Source of the DNA: a bacterium
GTDB taxonomy: Bacteria > JAHJDO01
Assembly (NCBI GenBank): GCA_030652805.1
Contig: JAUSPT010000068.1
Location: 1 to 17,351, forward strand
Direction of reading: 5' to 3'
Length of the DNA: 17,351 nt
Both the position numbers and the translations under genes were made by a program. The notes under the pieces are model-generated. The model saw nothing but the letters and a program-made list of their open reading frames with translations. It did no database searches and was not told where the DNA came from. The stretch's first letter is position 1; every line of letters begins with the position of its first letter. Shown piece after piece: positions 7,419 to 14,068 of the stretch.

Positions 7419-8247
7419 TTTGCACATTCACACTACTGCTTCAGATGGAACTTTTTCGCCGAGAAGGGTAGTGAGGGAAGCAGCCAAAAGAGGCATACAC
7501 GCAATAGCAATAACAGATCATGATACTGTTCAAGGCATTTCTGAAGCAATCAAGGCTGGCAAGGATATGAATGTTGAAGTTATTCCCGGAGTAGAATTGG
7601 CTACAGACGAGAAAGGAGTAGAGTTACATATTCTGGGACTGTTTATAGATTGGGAAAATAAAACTCTGCAAGATACACTTAAAACCCTGTCTGTACAAAG
7701 AATTAGCCGAATGAAGAAAATGATATCCAAATTAGCCCAATTTGAAATGAATATAAAATTTGAAGAGGTTTTAGAACTGGCAAAAGGAGAGATAATAGGA
7801 AGACTTCATCTTGCACAAGTTATGAAAAAGAAGGGATACGTAGAATATGTTGCAGAAGCCTTTAACAAGCATATAGGAGATAAAAAAGCGTGTTATGTTT
7901 CAAGGTATAAATTGAGCTCAGATGAGACTATTTCATTAATAAATCGTATTGGAGGTATCTCTATAATTGCACATCCAATGATACTGCACAGGGACGATAT
8001 TATAATAGACCTCATAAAAAAAGGATTATGCGGTATAGAGGTGTTCTATAATCATCAGTCTAAGGAAAGTGCTGAGCATTACGAAAAAATGGCAAAAGAG
8101 TATGGACTATTGGTTACAGGCGGTTCTGACTGTCATGGAGAGGCAAAAGATCAGGTTCTAATGGGGAGTGTAAGAATACCCTATGAATATGTTGAGAGAT
8201 TAAAGGAGAGTAAGGAGTCAATGAGTGGGAAAAATATTCATTATTAG
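7399..8247 (+). CDS. PHP domain metal-dependent phosphoesterase (YciV/TrpH-like)
   Basis: PHP phosphoesterases hydrolyse phosphate esters with a metal cluster; relatives of this size act on nucleoside 3',5'-bisphosphates or RNA 5' ends. The metal ligands are in order: H9-x-H11 with D16, D40-H-D42, E66, H192 in IIAHP, and D244-x-H246 in GGSDCHG. At 282 residues the length and the central helical insert (about 100-180) fit the YciV/TrpH group. ATG 7399 lies within the previous gene (20-nt overlap), and the 3' end overlaps the next gene by 23 nt. This packing with a phosphatase suggests coupled synthesis. The substrate is unproven. Confidence 0.88.
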   Translation: MKNKCADLHIHTTASDGTFSPRRVVREAAKRGIHAIAITDHDTVQGISEAIKAGKDMNVEVIPGVELATDEKGVELHILGLFIDWENKTLQDTLKTLSVQRISRMKKMISKLAQFEMNIKFEEVLELAKGEIIGRLHLAQVMKKKGYVEYVAEAFNKHIGDKKACYVSRYKLSSDETISLINRIGGISIIAHPMILHRDDIIIDLIKKGLCGIEVFYNHQSKESAEHYEKMAKEYGLLVTGGSDCHGEAKDQVLMGSVRIPYEYVERLKESKESMSGKNIHY

Positions 8248-8848
8248 ACATGGCCAAACTTCTGGCAACAGCGCACTAAAATATTTTGGTATTACTGATG
8301 TGGAGTTAAATAAAGAGGGCATAATCCAGGCTGGATTGGCAAGTAAAAGATTAGAAAAGGAAAACATTTACAGAATTTACAGCAGTAGTTTAAAAAGAGC
8401 ATTTAAAACTGCAGAAATAATAGCAAAACCTCACAGAATAAGTATTGAATTGAAAGAAGACCTGAGGGAAATCAACTTTGGAAATTGGGAAGGCCTAAGT
8501 TTTCAAGAAATCCGGATGAGTTGTCCACATGAATTTTCTGAGTGGCAGAATAATATAATGGGTTTCACAATGCCTCAAGGGGAATCGATATTAGAACTAA
8601 AAAGAAGAGTTGAGACAGCATTTAATGAAATATTAAATAGTGCAAAGGAGAATAATGTTGTTATTGTAACGCATGGAGGACCAATAAGGATAATATTGAG
8701 TAAAATACTTTCTCCAAATGCGTTAGAGACTGCGTTCTGGAAGATAAAGCAGGATAATGCTGCATTAAATATTATTGAGAATACAGACAACACACAGATA
8801 ATATCATTAATTAATGACACATCTCATCTGAATCCTAGGCGGTTTTAG
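8225..8848 (+). CDS. Histidine phosphatase family protein (phosphoglycerate mutase-like)
   Basis: This branch of the superfamily transfers or removes phosphate through a phosphohistidine. The catalytic motif R8-H9-G sits in IIRHGQTSGN. R58 (SSSLKRAF), E82 (LREINFGNWEG) and H150 (VTHGGP) complete the pocket. The LREINFGNWEG form and the 207-residue length resemble alpha-ribazole phosphatase (CobC) and related small phosphatases rather than glycolytic mutase. No cobalamin gene is nearby, so no symbol is given. The start is GTG 8225, inside the PHP gene, with AAGGAG about 8-10 nt upstream. The 3' end overlaps the convergent scaffold gene by 14 nt. Confidence 0.88.
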   Translation: MGKIFIIRHGQTSGNSALKYFGITDVELNKEGIIQAGLASKRLEKENIYRIYSSSLKRAFKTAEIIAKPHRISIELKEDLREINFGNWEGLSFQEIRMSCPHEFSEWQNNIMGFTMPQGESILELKRRVETAFNEILNSAKENNVVIVTHGGPIRIILSKILSPNALETAFWKIKQDNAALNIIENTDNTQIISLINDTSHLNPRRF

Positions 8849-9215
8849 CTTTTACCAGATAGTCATTAATTGCTGATTTGAGTGCCTCCTCTGCCAAAAC
8901 CGAACAATGCATTTTTATATGTGGAAGTCCACCCAATGCTTCTGCTACTGCTCGATTTGATATCTTAAGTGCTTCATCTATGGTTTTCCCTTTAACTAAT
9001 TCAGTAACCATGCTGCTTGTAGCTATAGCTGCACCACATCCAAAGGTCTTAAATTTAGCATCTACAATAATATTATTTTTCACCTTAATATACATTTCCA
9101 TAATATCCCCACAAACAGGATTCCCTACGTGCCCAATACCATCCGGATTTTTTATTTCACCTACGTTTCGTGGGTTTCTGAAATGCTCCATCACTTTCTT
9201 ACTGTAGTTTTCCAC
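8835..9215 (-). CDS. iscU: Iron-sulfur cluster scaffold protein, IscU/NifU N-terminal type
   Basis: The scaffold assembles Fe-S clusters from sulfur delivered by a cysteine desulfurase and passes them to client proteins. All three cluster cysteines are present: C35 in NPVCGD, C60 in FGCGAA and C104 in HCS. D37, which modulates cluster lability in this family, is also there. At 126 residues it is a complete stand-alone scaffold. The start is GTG (complement of CAC 9213-9215), supported by AGGAG 7 nt upstream and by the family N-terminus ENYSKKVMEHFRNPRN. No desulfurase, hscA/hscB or ferredoxin gene is adjacent, so it is an orphan copy. It would serve radical-SAM and other Fe-S enzymes such as the aminomutase encoded further right. 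Confidence 0.93.
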   Translation of the reverse strand: MENYSKKVMEHFRNPRNVGEIKNPDGIGHVGNPVCGDIMEMYIKVKNNIIVDAKFKTFGCGAAIATSSMVTELVKGKTIDEALKISNRAVAEALGGLPHIKMHCSVLAEEALKSAINDYLVKAKTA

Positions 9216-9238
9216 TATTTATCTCCTATAAGTTAGAT

Positions 9239-9270
9239 ATTATATATGCTAGAAGTATTTTTAATCTTCT
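9239..9270 (-). promoter_or_regulatory. Possible iscU promoter and operator
   Basis: On the minus strand a perfect TATAAT (complement of 9239-9244) lies 23 nt before the GTG start, but no good -35 hexamer is found 16-18 nt upstream. Just upstream is an inverted repeat AGAAG-N10-CTTCT (9251-9270), placed where an activator or repressor of this promoter could bind. Many isc operons are controlled by an Rrf2-type regulator, but this site is not a recognisable match to a known motif. Confidence 0.35.
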
Positions 9271-9377
9271 CAGGAATTATATAAATAAAAAGACATCTTG
9301 CCAAGTATTTTTAGCGGGTAATAGGAAAGCAATATGACTACTTACTTATAGGAAGGAAAATTCACGCCCCTGGGGGT

Positions 9378-9412
9378 CGGGAAGGGACATGGGCATTAAC
9401 ATACCTCTCCCG
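9378..9412 (+). other. GC-rich hairpin block
   Basis: CGGGA-AGG (9378-9385) can pair with CCT-C-TCCCG (9404-9412), leaving one bulged C and an 18-nt loop. A CCCCTGGGGG run (9367-9376) lies just before it. The block is much richer in G+C than its flanks, which are almost all A and T. It could be a structured RNA fragment, a relic of another gene, or part of an inserted element. No run of T follows it, so it is not an ordinary terminator. Confidence 0.3.
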
Positions 9413-9584
9413 CACAGAATTAGCTGATAAAAAGATGTTATATACACTTTCTGGAATATCCCCCCAAAAAATAGTTCTCGAAATTTATAACTAATTTTAA
9501 TAGAAAAAATATGCGAATTGTAATTCATTAGGAGTAGAATGCAATCACGGTAGTGCTGGAGTTTAATGAGAACTCGAATTTTTA

Positions 9585-9620
9585 ATGTCAATAACTTCAC
9601 ATAAGGCACCTTATTGACAT
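9585..9620. repeat. Perfect 10-bp inverted repeat
   Basis: ATGTCAATAA (9585-9594) and TTATTGACAT (9611-9620) are exact reverse complements around a 16-nt loop. The right arm contains TTGACA (9614-9619), but no -10 follows at normal spacing. No T tract follows, so termination is unlikely. It could be a protein-binding palindrome or the remains of a small element. Confidence 0.5.
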
Positions 9621-9650
9621 AAATATATAGAATAAAGCTAACTTTATATA

Positions 9651-9724
9651 AAAAAGTTTGATCAAAAAGAAAAAGTTACTACTACTAATCTTAACAAAAT
9701 AGGACATTTCCAACAGGCTTGACA
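9651..9724 (+). repeat. Dispersed repeat, right copy
   Basis: Positions 9651-9710 match 40-99 with one mismatch. The second AATAGGACATTTCTA unit of the left copy is missing here, and both copies continue with GGCTTGACA before diverging completely. The common part therefore ends close to 9724 and 139. The DnaA-box pair of the left copy has no counterpart here. The TTGACA at the boundary points outward, as seen at many insertion-sequence ends, although no gene on this strand follows for over 1 kb. Confidence 0.6.
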
Positions 9725-9784
9725 TTTTTATTTACATTTTGTAATAGCGTTGGATATATCCATTTTGAATTTGAAGCAGATAAC

Positions 9785-10078
9785 TTAAAATGGCTTTCGC
9801 TCTTTAGGAAATAAATATCCACAAGCTCCACCAATCTCCTGAAGATCTCTTTCATCAATGGGGAATACTTTACACTGTTGCGGACGAAAGGAATGATAAA
9901 TCTGACAACAAATCTTCTTTCCAGAACCCCTTAGGAATGGACATCGATAAAGGAAAACACAGCATTTACCACATTGGAAACATTCTCCTTGACGGATCTC
10001 CAATTGCTTTTTGACATATTCTGGACGGAACTTTATCAAAAAGAATCTTCGGATTTTCCCTTTAATCTCTATTATCAT
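9785..10078 (-). CDS. YkgJ-family cysteine-cluster protein (putative zinc- or iron-chelating)
   Basis: The 97-residue protein has the CxxCxxCC signature C33-FQ-C36-GK-C39-C40, followed by C46, C57-C58, C69 in the context RPQQCKVFP, and C86. The pattern CxxCGxCC...RPxxCxxFP is that of the YkgJ / UPF0153 family, thought to bind a metal or Fe-S cluster; no reaction is established. Family members are often somewhat longer, and the N-terminal 30 residues are basic and hydrophobic. The ATG at 10078 overlaps the upstream membrane-protein gene by 17 nt and has only a weak purine-rich site before it, so it is probably translated by coupling as the second gene of a two-gene minus-strand operon. Confidence 0.8.
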   Translation of the reverse strand: MIIEIKGKIRRFFLIKFRPEYVKKQLEIRQGECFQCGKCCVFLYRCPFLRGSGKKICCQIYHSFRPQQCKVFPIDERDLQEIGGACGYLFPKERKPF

Positions 10079-10781
10079 GCTTTTCTTTATTGTTTGAAGG
10101 GGTGCTCTTTTTTAGTTTTATTTTTTGCCTGGCCAGACTATAAAGATGCCGCAGTCTGTAGAAGATTGCTATTCCTAAAATTAAACCAACAAATATCGAG
10201 GGGATAAGTTTCCCTGCTCCTGTAGCGAACTCAAATAGATAATCAAAAGCAAATGTCCATGATATGACACTAGCAATCATCGCAGATGTTACCACGCAAA
10301 TTACAGTAATTGTACGCATACCAATCAAAGTTCCGATAATTGCTCCTACCAATGCTCCACTTGAGAAAAGAGGAGCCCACACAAAAAAGGCTAATCCCAG
10401 AGAGCCCCATTTTTCTATTTTAGGCTGATACTTTTCAGCTTTATGTTTAACTGAACCGATGATTTTCCCTATAAATTTCATTTCTATTAAATGTTCGTAA
10501 AAATAAATAATTGGGGGATAAAGAACAAAAAGAAATGTGAGATTAGAAAAAACTAAAATTGAAATAACTAAAAATTTAGATAATCCAAGATTTAAGCCCA
10601 GAGATATACTCACACCTCTTCCACCAAGAAAGTAAGCAGCAATTACTGAAAATAAATTCTCTTTTAACTCAGGAATATAGTGTCCAAATAGAGCAAAAAG
10701 AATTAGTTCAATTGCAAGAAGACAACAACCAATCAGGAAGATAAGTCCTTCTATGCTTCTAAAAAAAGAAAATTTTGACAT
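10062..10781 (-). CDS. Small multidrug export-type integral membrane protein
   Basis: The 239 residues carry about five or six membrane segments and a basic tail from about residue 210. The segment WGSLGLAFFVWAPLFSSGAL followed by VGAIIGTLIGM resembles the core of the COG2426 / Sm_multidrug_ex family, whose transport role is predicted rather than proven. The start ATG at 10781 has no Shine-Dalgarno. A promoter match TTTACA-17-TAAAAT on this strand (-10 at 10788-10793) would start the transcript almost at the start codon, making it leaderless. It is divergent from the MarR gene and shares its control region, so MarR may regulate it, and it could export a toxic compound or the product of the right-hand cluster. 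The last two ideas are inference. Confidence 0.75.
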   Translation of the reverse strand: MSKFSFFRSIEGLIFLIGCCLLAIELILFALFGHYIPELKENLFSVIAAYFLGGRGVSISLGLNLGLSKFLVISILVFSNLTFLFVLYPPIIYFYEHLIEMKFIGKIIGSVKHKAEKYQPKIEKWGSLGLAFFVWAPLFSSGALVGAIIGTLIGMRTITVICVVTSAMIASVISWTFAFDYLFEFATGAGKLIPSIFVGLILGIAIFYRLRHLYSLARQKIKLKKSTPSNNKEKHDNRD

Positions 10782-10803
10782 ACAAACATTTTACATATAT
10801 AAT
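10775..10803 (+). promoter_or_regulatory. Consensus sigma-70 promoter for the marR-kamA operon
   Basis: TTGACA (10775-10780), a 17-nt spacer and TATAAT (10798-10803) match the housekeeping promoter consensus at all twelve positions. Transcription would start near 10810, leaving a leader of about 55 nt before ATG 10866. The -35 hexamer overlaps the first codon of the divergent membrane-protein gene, so transcription of the two sides may interfere. The strength of the match suggests that the promoter needs repression. Confidence 0.85.
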
Positions 10804-10816
10804 ATTTATATGTAAA
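10790..10816. promoter_or_regulatory. 27-bp palindrome, probable MarR operator
   Basis: The arms TTTACATATA (10790-10799) and TATATGTAAA (10807-10816) are perfect reverse complements around a 7-nt centre. The palindrome covers the TATAAT of the rightward promoter and the start region of the leftward transcript. A symmetric AT-rich site of this kind next to its own gene is what dimeric MarR proteins bind. On this evidence the regulator would repress itself, the kamA operon and the divergent exporter. Confidence 0.7.
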
Positions 10817-10865
10817 GCATTGATTGTCAAAAAAAGCGTAAAAATCATAGAAAGGGAATTGGAAA

Positions 10866-11393
10866 ATGGATAGTAGCAATAGTATAGAATTTGAAATCTT
10901 CAGTACTTTAAGAAAAATAATTAAAACCGTAGATATTTATTCTGCAAAATTAAAAATGGAACATAAAATAAATTCTTCACAACTATCCTGTTTATTAGTT
11001 CTTGGAGAGCTAGGCTCAATTTCACTTAGCCAGTTAAGTAAAAAGGTTTCCTTGTCTCCAAGTATGATTACTGGTGTTATAGATCAACTTGAAAGCAAAG
11101 AATTGGTCACAAGAGCAAGGAATTCCACTGATAGAAGAGTGATACTTATTGAATTAACAGAGAAGGGGAAAGACACTCTAAAAAACGCTCCGCTTTCTAT
11201 CCAAAAGAAATTGGTAAATGCTTTGTCTGCTATAAAAAAAGAAGAAAAAATAGAAATCAATAAAAGCTTGTTAAAATTATTGTCAATGATGGTATCAGAA
11301 GTATTAATAGATTCTTCTATCTTCGGAGCCGAAGATAAGATGGTAGATGTTGAACCTTCTGTCATTCAATCAGAAGAAAATTTAAAAAGTTAG
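10866..11393 (+). CDS. MarR family transcriptional regulator
   Basis: MarR proteins are dimeric winged-helix regulators that usually repress nearby genes and release DNA on binding a small ligand. In this 175-residue protein the reading helices lie in SLSQLSKKVSLSPSMITGVI (about 54-73), followed by the wing with the typical DRRVILIELTEKGK. A C-terminal tail of about 30 residues beyond the usual end is acidic. ATG 10866 has AAAGGG 9 nt upstream. kamA starts 6 nt after its stop, so it is the first gene of the operon, and its likely operator lies directly upstream. The ligand is unknown; lysine, beta-lysine or a related compound is a guess from context. Confidence 0.9.
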   Translation: MDSSNSIEFEIFSTLRKIIKTVDIYSAKLKMEHKINSSQLSCLLVLGELGSISLSQLSKKVSLSPSMITGVIDQLESKELVTRARNSTDRRVILIELTEKGKDTLKNAPLSIQKKLVNALSAIKKEEKIEINKSLLKLLSMMVSEVLIDSSIFGAEDKMVDVEPSVIQSEENLKS

Positions 11394-11399
11394 AAAATA

Positions 11400-12731
11400 A
11401 TGGAATTTGATAATAAACAACAAAAAAACATAGTTAATATTATTTCTACCGACCAAGAACCAGTTTTTTCAAATTGGAGAGATTATAAATGGCAGTTAAA
11501 ACATTCAATTAAAGATATTGAGACATTTGAAAAACTAACCGACATCAAATTCAGCAAAAAGGAAAAGTCTGAACTTAAAAAAACAATTGATAAATTCCCA
11601 ATTTCTATAACGCCATATTATCTATCTCTCATTAATAAGGATGATTATCTGAATGATCCTGTTTTTAGGCAGTCGTTTCCTGACCCTCGTGAACTAATTT
11701 TAGAAAAATATGATATGAGTGACCCCTTGCATGAAGATAAAGATAGTCCAGTTGTTGGTATAACACATAGATATCCGGATAGGGTTTTATTTATAATAAG
11801 CAATATATGTTCTATGTACTGCAGGCATTGCACAAGAAAAAGGAAAGTTGGCGATGTGGATTGTATTCCATCAAAGAAAGAAGTAATGAAAGGTATTAAC
11901 TATATAAAAAATACCTCTGTTGTCAGAGATGTTCTGCTTTCTGGAGGCGACCCTTTTATGTTGTCAGATGACTATCTTGACTGGATACTGACCGAACTGC
12001 AAAAAATTCAGCATGTTGAGGTAATAAGAATAGGAACAAGGATGCCTGCTGTTTTGCCTTATCGCATAACTGACGATTTAATTAAAATATTGAGAAAGCA
12101 TCATCCGTTATGGATCAATACACATTTCAATCATCCTAGGGAAATAACAGCTTCTGCAAAAGAATCGTTAAGAAAGTTGGCCGATGCAGGAATTCCATTA
12201 GGCAACCAGAGTGTGTTATTGGCAGGAGTCAATGACTGTCCGCGGATAATTAAAAAATTATCACACGACCTTGTTCAAAGTAGAGTGAGACCGTATTATT
12301 TATATCAATGTGATTTAACAGAAGGCTTAAGCCATTTTAGAACTCCAGTCGGAAAAGGCATAGAAATTATTGAAGGTTTAATAGGGCACACAAGCGGTTT
12401 CGCTATTCCTACTTATGTTATTGATACACCGGGTGGCGCTGGGAAAATTCCTGTTATACCGAATTATATAATCTCATGGTCAACCAATAAAATTGTTTTA
12501 AGAAATTATGAAGGCGTAATTTCTACTTATAAAGAACCCGACTCTTATGAGCCTATTTTTTGCGATAGAAATTGCGCTGATTGTAAGTTGCAGTTAAAAC
12601 TTGACTCAGCAGAGGAAATCAGGGCTACAGGGGTTGGGAAACTTTTATCTGACTTTGACAAGACAATTGCTCTCACTCCGGAACATAGTGACAGAGCTAA
12701 AAGAAGAAATAAAAAACCAAAAGAATACTGA
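11400..12731 (+). CDS. kamA: L-lysine 2,3-aminomutase (radical SAM, PLP-dependent)
   Basis: The enzyme moves the alpha-amino group of lysine to carbon 3, giving beta-lysine, using SAM, a [4Fe-4S] cluster and PLP. The cluster motif is C137-SMY-C141-RH-C144, the SAM-contact motif is S181-GGDP, and the PLP lysine is K349 in PGGAGK. In the clostridial enzyme D293 and D330 bind the side-chain amine, with PLP on K337; here D305, D342 and K349 have the same spacing (37 and 7). Glutamate-type mutases replace the two Asp residues. C280 and C388/C392/C395 could be the intersubunit zinc site. At 443 residues it has the full C-terminal region that the shorter EpmB proteins lack. No Shine-Dalgarno is obvious. 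Its stop overlaps the next gene (TGATG). Confidence 0.92.
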   Translation: MEFDNKQQKNIVNIISTDQEPVFSNWRDYKWQLKHSIKDIETFEKLTDIKFSKKEKSELKKTIDKFPISITPYYLSLINKDDYLNDPVFRQSFPDPRELILEKYDMSDPLHEDKDSPVVGITHRYPDRVLFIISNICSMYCRHCTRKRKVGDVDCIPSKKEVMKGINYIKNTSVVRDVLLSGGDPFMLSDDYLDWILTELQKIQHVEVIRIGTRMPAVLPYRITDDLIKILRKHHPLWINTHFNHPREITASAKESLRKLADAGIPLGNQSVLLAGVNDCPRIIKKLSHDLVQSRVRPYYLYQCDLTEGLSHFRTPVGKGIEIIEGLIGHTSGFAIPTYVIDTPGGAGKIPVIPNYIISWSTNKIVLRNYEGVISTYKEPDSYEPIFCDRNCADCKLQLKLDSAEEIRATGVGKLLSDFDKTIALTPEHSDRAKRRNKKPKEY

Positions 12732-14068
12732 TGATAGATTATACCTCTCTAAATAAAATAAAAAATGTTCTCATAGTTGGGAGCTGGGCAAAGGAGCAAA
12801 TTACTATTGAAAACATAAAAAGCAATAAAAAAATAAAAGTATTTTCATATCTAGACACGAAAAATCCGGGCATAATATCATTGGTTGATAGTTATAAAAT
12901 AGGCAGTTTGTATAAGATAGAAAATATTGCGAAATATGCTAAAACAGTTAAAGCAGATCTAGTAATTATAACAACAGCAGCCCCGCTTTCTCTTGGTATT
13001 GTTGATGTTTTGGAAGCAGAAAAAATACCTGTATTTGGGCCGAATAGCACAGCTGCAAAATTAGAATCAGATAAAGAGTTTGCAAGAAAACTTATGCGTA
13101 AATATAGGATTGATGTGCTACCTGAATTTAATGTATTTAGCGAAATTAAACCAGCTATTCAATATGCGAAAGATCTTCAATGGAACGTCGCTGTTAAACC
13201 AGTTTCTCTTACCGAGGGATTAGGGGTGAAGGTTTCCAGAGACCAATTAAAAAACAAAAGCGAGATTATAAACTATATAACACGCGTCCTAAATGATAAC
13301 TCAAAAGTTTTGATAGAGGAAAAGCTTGAAGGCGAAGAATTTACCTTGCAATGTTTGGTTAATGGCACTTGCATAATCTCCACTCCTGCTGTGCAGGATT
13401 TTAAAAAAAAATTACCAGGTGACAGAGGATTGAATACCGCAAGTATGGGCTCTTACTCTGATACAGGGCATATATTGCCTTTTATGAAGCAGGAAGATTA
13501 TGATTCTGGAATTGATATCATAAGAAAAACCGTGAAAGCTTTTCAATCTGAAACAGGGCAGATATGCCGCGGTTTTTTATACGGGCAGTTTATGATTACA
13601 GGAAAAGGGATAAAACTTATAGAATACAATTTTCGTCCTGGAGATCCTGAGTGGATGAATACTTTGATAGTACTGAAGGATAATGTATTAGACATAATTA
13701 AAGATTTACTGAGAGGTAAAGAGAGAAAACTCAGACTTGAGAACAAAGCGTCAGTATGTAAATACATAGTTCCTAATAATTATCCTGAGAAATTAAATGA
13801 GGTGTTGGATATTGCTTTTAAAGAATCGGATATAAAAAAAGATGATGTTAATATCTATTATAGTTGTGGAGTTAACGACAACAGGAAATTGAATACTGGT
13901 TCGGAGAGAGGTATTGCTCTTATTGCAAAAGCTGATACTGTTTCTAAAGCGAATAAAAAGGTAGAGAAAGCAGTCTCATTAGTTAATGGCAGTTTTCACT
14001 ATAGGTTTGATATTGGCACTGAGGAAATGATTAAGTCTAAAATTGCTTTTCGTGAAAACAGATTATGA
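12731..14068 (+). CDS. PurD-like ATP-grasp ligase with altered substrate motifs
   Basis: The 445-residue protein has the full fold of glycinamide ribonucleotide synthetase (PurD): N-terminal domain, ATP-grasp core (FGPNSTAAKLESDKEFARK, VAVKPVSLTEGLGVKV, G201-EEF) and C-terminal domain. The metal residues are kept in E298-YN300-FRPGDPE. The positions that handle the PurD substrates differ: the N-terminal GGREH loop is VGSWAKEQIT, the DHK motif is D223-F-K, GPNTGGMG is G233-LNTASMG, and RFGDPE is RPGDPEW. It is therefore probably an active ATP-dependent ligase with another substrate. It lies between the aminomutase and an acetyltransferase, with one-base overlap to kamA and ATGA overlap to the next gene. 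A beta-lysine or lysine amide bond is the natural guess but remains inference. Automatic pipelines may label it purD. Confidence 0.85.
   Translation: MIDYTSLNKIKNVLIVGSWAKEQITIENIKSNKKIKVFSYLDTKNPGIISLVDSYKIGSLYKIENIAKYAKTVKADLVIITTAAPLSLGIVDVLEAEKIPVFGPNSTAAKLESDKEFARKLMRKYRIDVLPEFNVFSEIKPAIQYAKDLQWNVAVKPVSLTEGLGVKVSRDQLKNKSEIINYITRVLNDNSKVLIEEKLEGEEFTLQCLVNGTCIISTPAVQDFKKKLPGDRGLNTASMGSYSDTGHILPFMKQEDYDSGIDIIRKTVKAFQSETGQICRGFLYGQFMITGKGIKLIEYNFRPGDPEWMNTLIVLKDNVLDIIKDLLRGKERKLRLENKASVCKYIVPNNYPEKLNEVLDIAFKESDIKKDDVNIYYSCGVNDNRKLNTGSERGIALIAKADTVSKANKKVEKAVSLVNGSFHYRFDIGTEEMIKSKIAFRENRL

Larger units (their letters stand above)
9216..9784. other. Gene-free stretch between iscU and the ykgJ-like gene
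   Basis: This stretch of 569 nt contains, from left to right, the iscU leader and promoter, a GC-rich hairpin block (about 9365-9412), an AT-rich stretch with no recognisable content, a 10-bp inverted repeat (9585-9620), and the right copy of the dispersed repeat (9651-9724). At its right edge, CCATTTT (9760-9766) pairs with AAAATGG (9787-9793) across the stop codon of the next gene, too weak to call a terminator. An 87-codon minus-strand reading frame (9346-9609) crosses the region but has no family similarity I recognise. The mixture looks like debris from mobile-element insertion. Confidence 0.6.

Noticed and set aside
8878-9207. 109-codon + strand frame opposite iscU
   Set aside because: IscU has all its cluster cysteines on the minus strand; this is its shadow.
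9346-9609. 87-codon minus-strand frame between iscU and the right repeat
   Set aside because: No Shine-Dalgarno before its ATG, no recognised domain, and it crosses the GC-rich hairpin and the 10-bp inverted repeat. It is more likely a chance frame.
9719-9760. Rightward promoters (TTGACA or TTTACA with weak -10 matches) beside the right repeat
   Set aside because: No + strand gene follows for more than 1 kb; the -10 matches are poor.
9974-10207. 77-codon + strand frame
   Set aside because: It is antisense to the YkgJ-like and exporter genes, which have clear family patterns.
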